From NCBI RefSeq assembly GCF_001625215.2, contig NC_030387.2, forward strand, positions 5,174,501-5,238,500: DNA of 64,000 bases, read 5' to 3'. The notes under the pieces are model-generated. The model saw only the letters and a list, made by a program, of their open reading frames with translations. It had not been told where the DNA came from and did no database searches. This document shows, one piece after another, positions 62,941-64,000 of the stretch (the stretch's first letter is position 1; every line of letters starts with the position of its first letter). A program made the translations under genes and the position numbers. This stretch comes from Daucus carota subsp. sativus. Taxonomy: Eukaryota; Streptophyta; Magnoliopsida; Apiales; Apiaceae.

Positions 62941-63859
62941 TTATCTGTACAAACAACTTGGAGGCTTCATGACACCAGAAGCAGTTCCTCTGGCATAGGC
63001 ACAAGACGCATTTGCTGCTCGATTTTTGTAAGTGAGTGCAACATCTTTTAGTCTTATTCCAGTGCAAGGATATTTCTTACTACATTCGAACTGCACTGCA
63101 ACAGGTGTTGCTGATGATCCCCGGATGTCTTCATACCTTACATTGCTGATCTGAACACCAGAGACCTGTATAAAATATAAGTTGAAAGATCAGACATTCA
63201 GATTGTGCGTGATTTAATAGAACAATTATTGAAGCAATTATAATTAATTTACTTTTCCCGGGCAATTCTTGACGTCGGGACAGTAGTTTTGGTCTATGAT
63301 GATAGGATTCGCGACATTATTCATAAAAATGTGCTGAAACAGAACATTTCTGACAAATCCTTTGCTAGGCCTCGCCCATGTTTTTATTCTGACACCGTTG
63401 TCAGTGTTTCGGAATGTAACGGATTTCACTGTCAGGTTTTGGACACCAGGTTCTTGCAAATCCCAGCCGAGGCTTCCAATGCTGTAACCAAAATTAAAAA
63501 TCCCCTCATCAACAATAAATTTAGATTGCGGTGCAAAATTTGATTAACTGATTTATGTATACTACGTACCTGATGCCGTGACCAGGACCGCATGAAACAT
63601 TCTCTATCCATGTGTTATTTGTGCCAGGTCCAATGGAGACACAGTCATCCCCGGTGCTAATTCGAGAGCGAAGAATGCTCACCCCTGAGGAGTATTGGAT
63701 GTGAATACCGTCGGTGTTGGGGCTTCTACCGAGTGCAGAGATTTTGATTCCCCGAAAAACGAGATTTTTGCATTTATACACGATCATGTGGAACATCTGA
63801 CTGTTTATTGATGTCAATCTACTCACCACAACGTTGGTGGAGCTGTAGAACCCTATGCT
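62941..63859 (-). CDS. Polygalacturonase-like pectinase (GH28), gene 2, 5' part outside
   Basis: Three exons are visible on the minus strand (63859-63570, 63481-63253, 63165-62941); the stop is at 62941-62943. They encode the catalytic half: [41 protein letters not shown] and the C-terminal Cys-rich end. The first visible exon starts at phase 0, as exon 2 of gene 1 does, so one upstream exon with the signal peptide should lie beyond the window end. It is a divergent paralog of gene 1 in tail-to-tail orientation. All active-site motifs are intact. Confidence 0.93.
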
Positions 63860-64000
63860 CTGCATGATCATATATAAGTAACGTTAAGGCATCTATAACG
63901 GGGTTGGCTAAAATCAGTTGGCTAAATTGAACTTGTAGAACAACATGTGAAATTTGTTGAACTTGTAAGATATTGTGTTTCAATAGTATTAGCTATATTG

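Overview
The window is nuclear DNA of a flowering plant, most likely a eudicot. It shows GT-AG introns, plant-only gene families (class I formin, BTB-TAZ, family 1 glycosyltransferases with a PSPG box, GH28 polygalacturonases), AT-rich intergenic DNA and many small transposons (Stowaway, hAT, Mutator, Harbinger and CACTA types). The species cannot be named from the sequence. An asterid, perhaps Apiales, is only a guess.

Layout. At the left are a small unrecognised membrane-protein ORF (299-556, minus) and a complete class I formin gene (1930-5874, plus). The formin gene converges on a BTB/TAZ gene resembling BT4 (7276-10667, minus). A transposon-rich stretch with a dead Ty1-copia reverse transcriptase follows (11-17.8 kb). 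From 17.8 to 42 kb there is a plus-strand cluster of UGT74-like glycosyltransferase sequences. After it come an integrin-linked-kinase-like ankyrin pseudokinase (43504-47586, minus), a 2-alkenal reductase / double-bond reductase gene (49079-52156, minus), a transposon-rich stretch with a partial hAT element, and two convergent polygalacturonase genes (57270-59143 plus; 62941 to the window edge, minus). A broken copy of the reductase lies between the two polygalacturonases.

The UGT cluster is the most unusual part. Nine first exons (acceptor-binding half, catalytic His/Asp) are present but only three second exons (UDP-sugar-binding half, PSPG box). First exons at 17808, 20243 and 24749 are open and end at intact phase-0 splice donors, yet have no second exon of their own. 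Those at 21844, 25737 and 33372 are broken; the one at 25737 is split by a 2.9-kb CACTA-type element with perfect ends and an AAA target duplication. The three full genes are A (30373-32735), B (36368-38592) and C (40188-42022). Their second exons are nearly the same, but the first exon of C is of a very different type. The introns of A and B contain decayed pieces of a C-type first exon whose splice donor has changed from GT to AT. A and B are therefore chimeras: a foreign first exon now splices over the dead original one into a C-type second exon. The sequence just upstream of B instead resembles that upstream of the 17808 copy, so its promoter may also have been swapped. Whether the orphan first exons splice at long range to the shared second exons, as in the mammalian UGT1A locus, is a testable hypothesis and is not shown by the sequence.

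Large parts between genes hold only repeats, many of which can be delimited exactly by terminal inverted repeats and target-site duplications.
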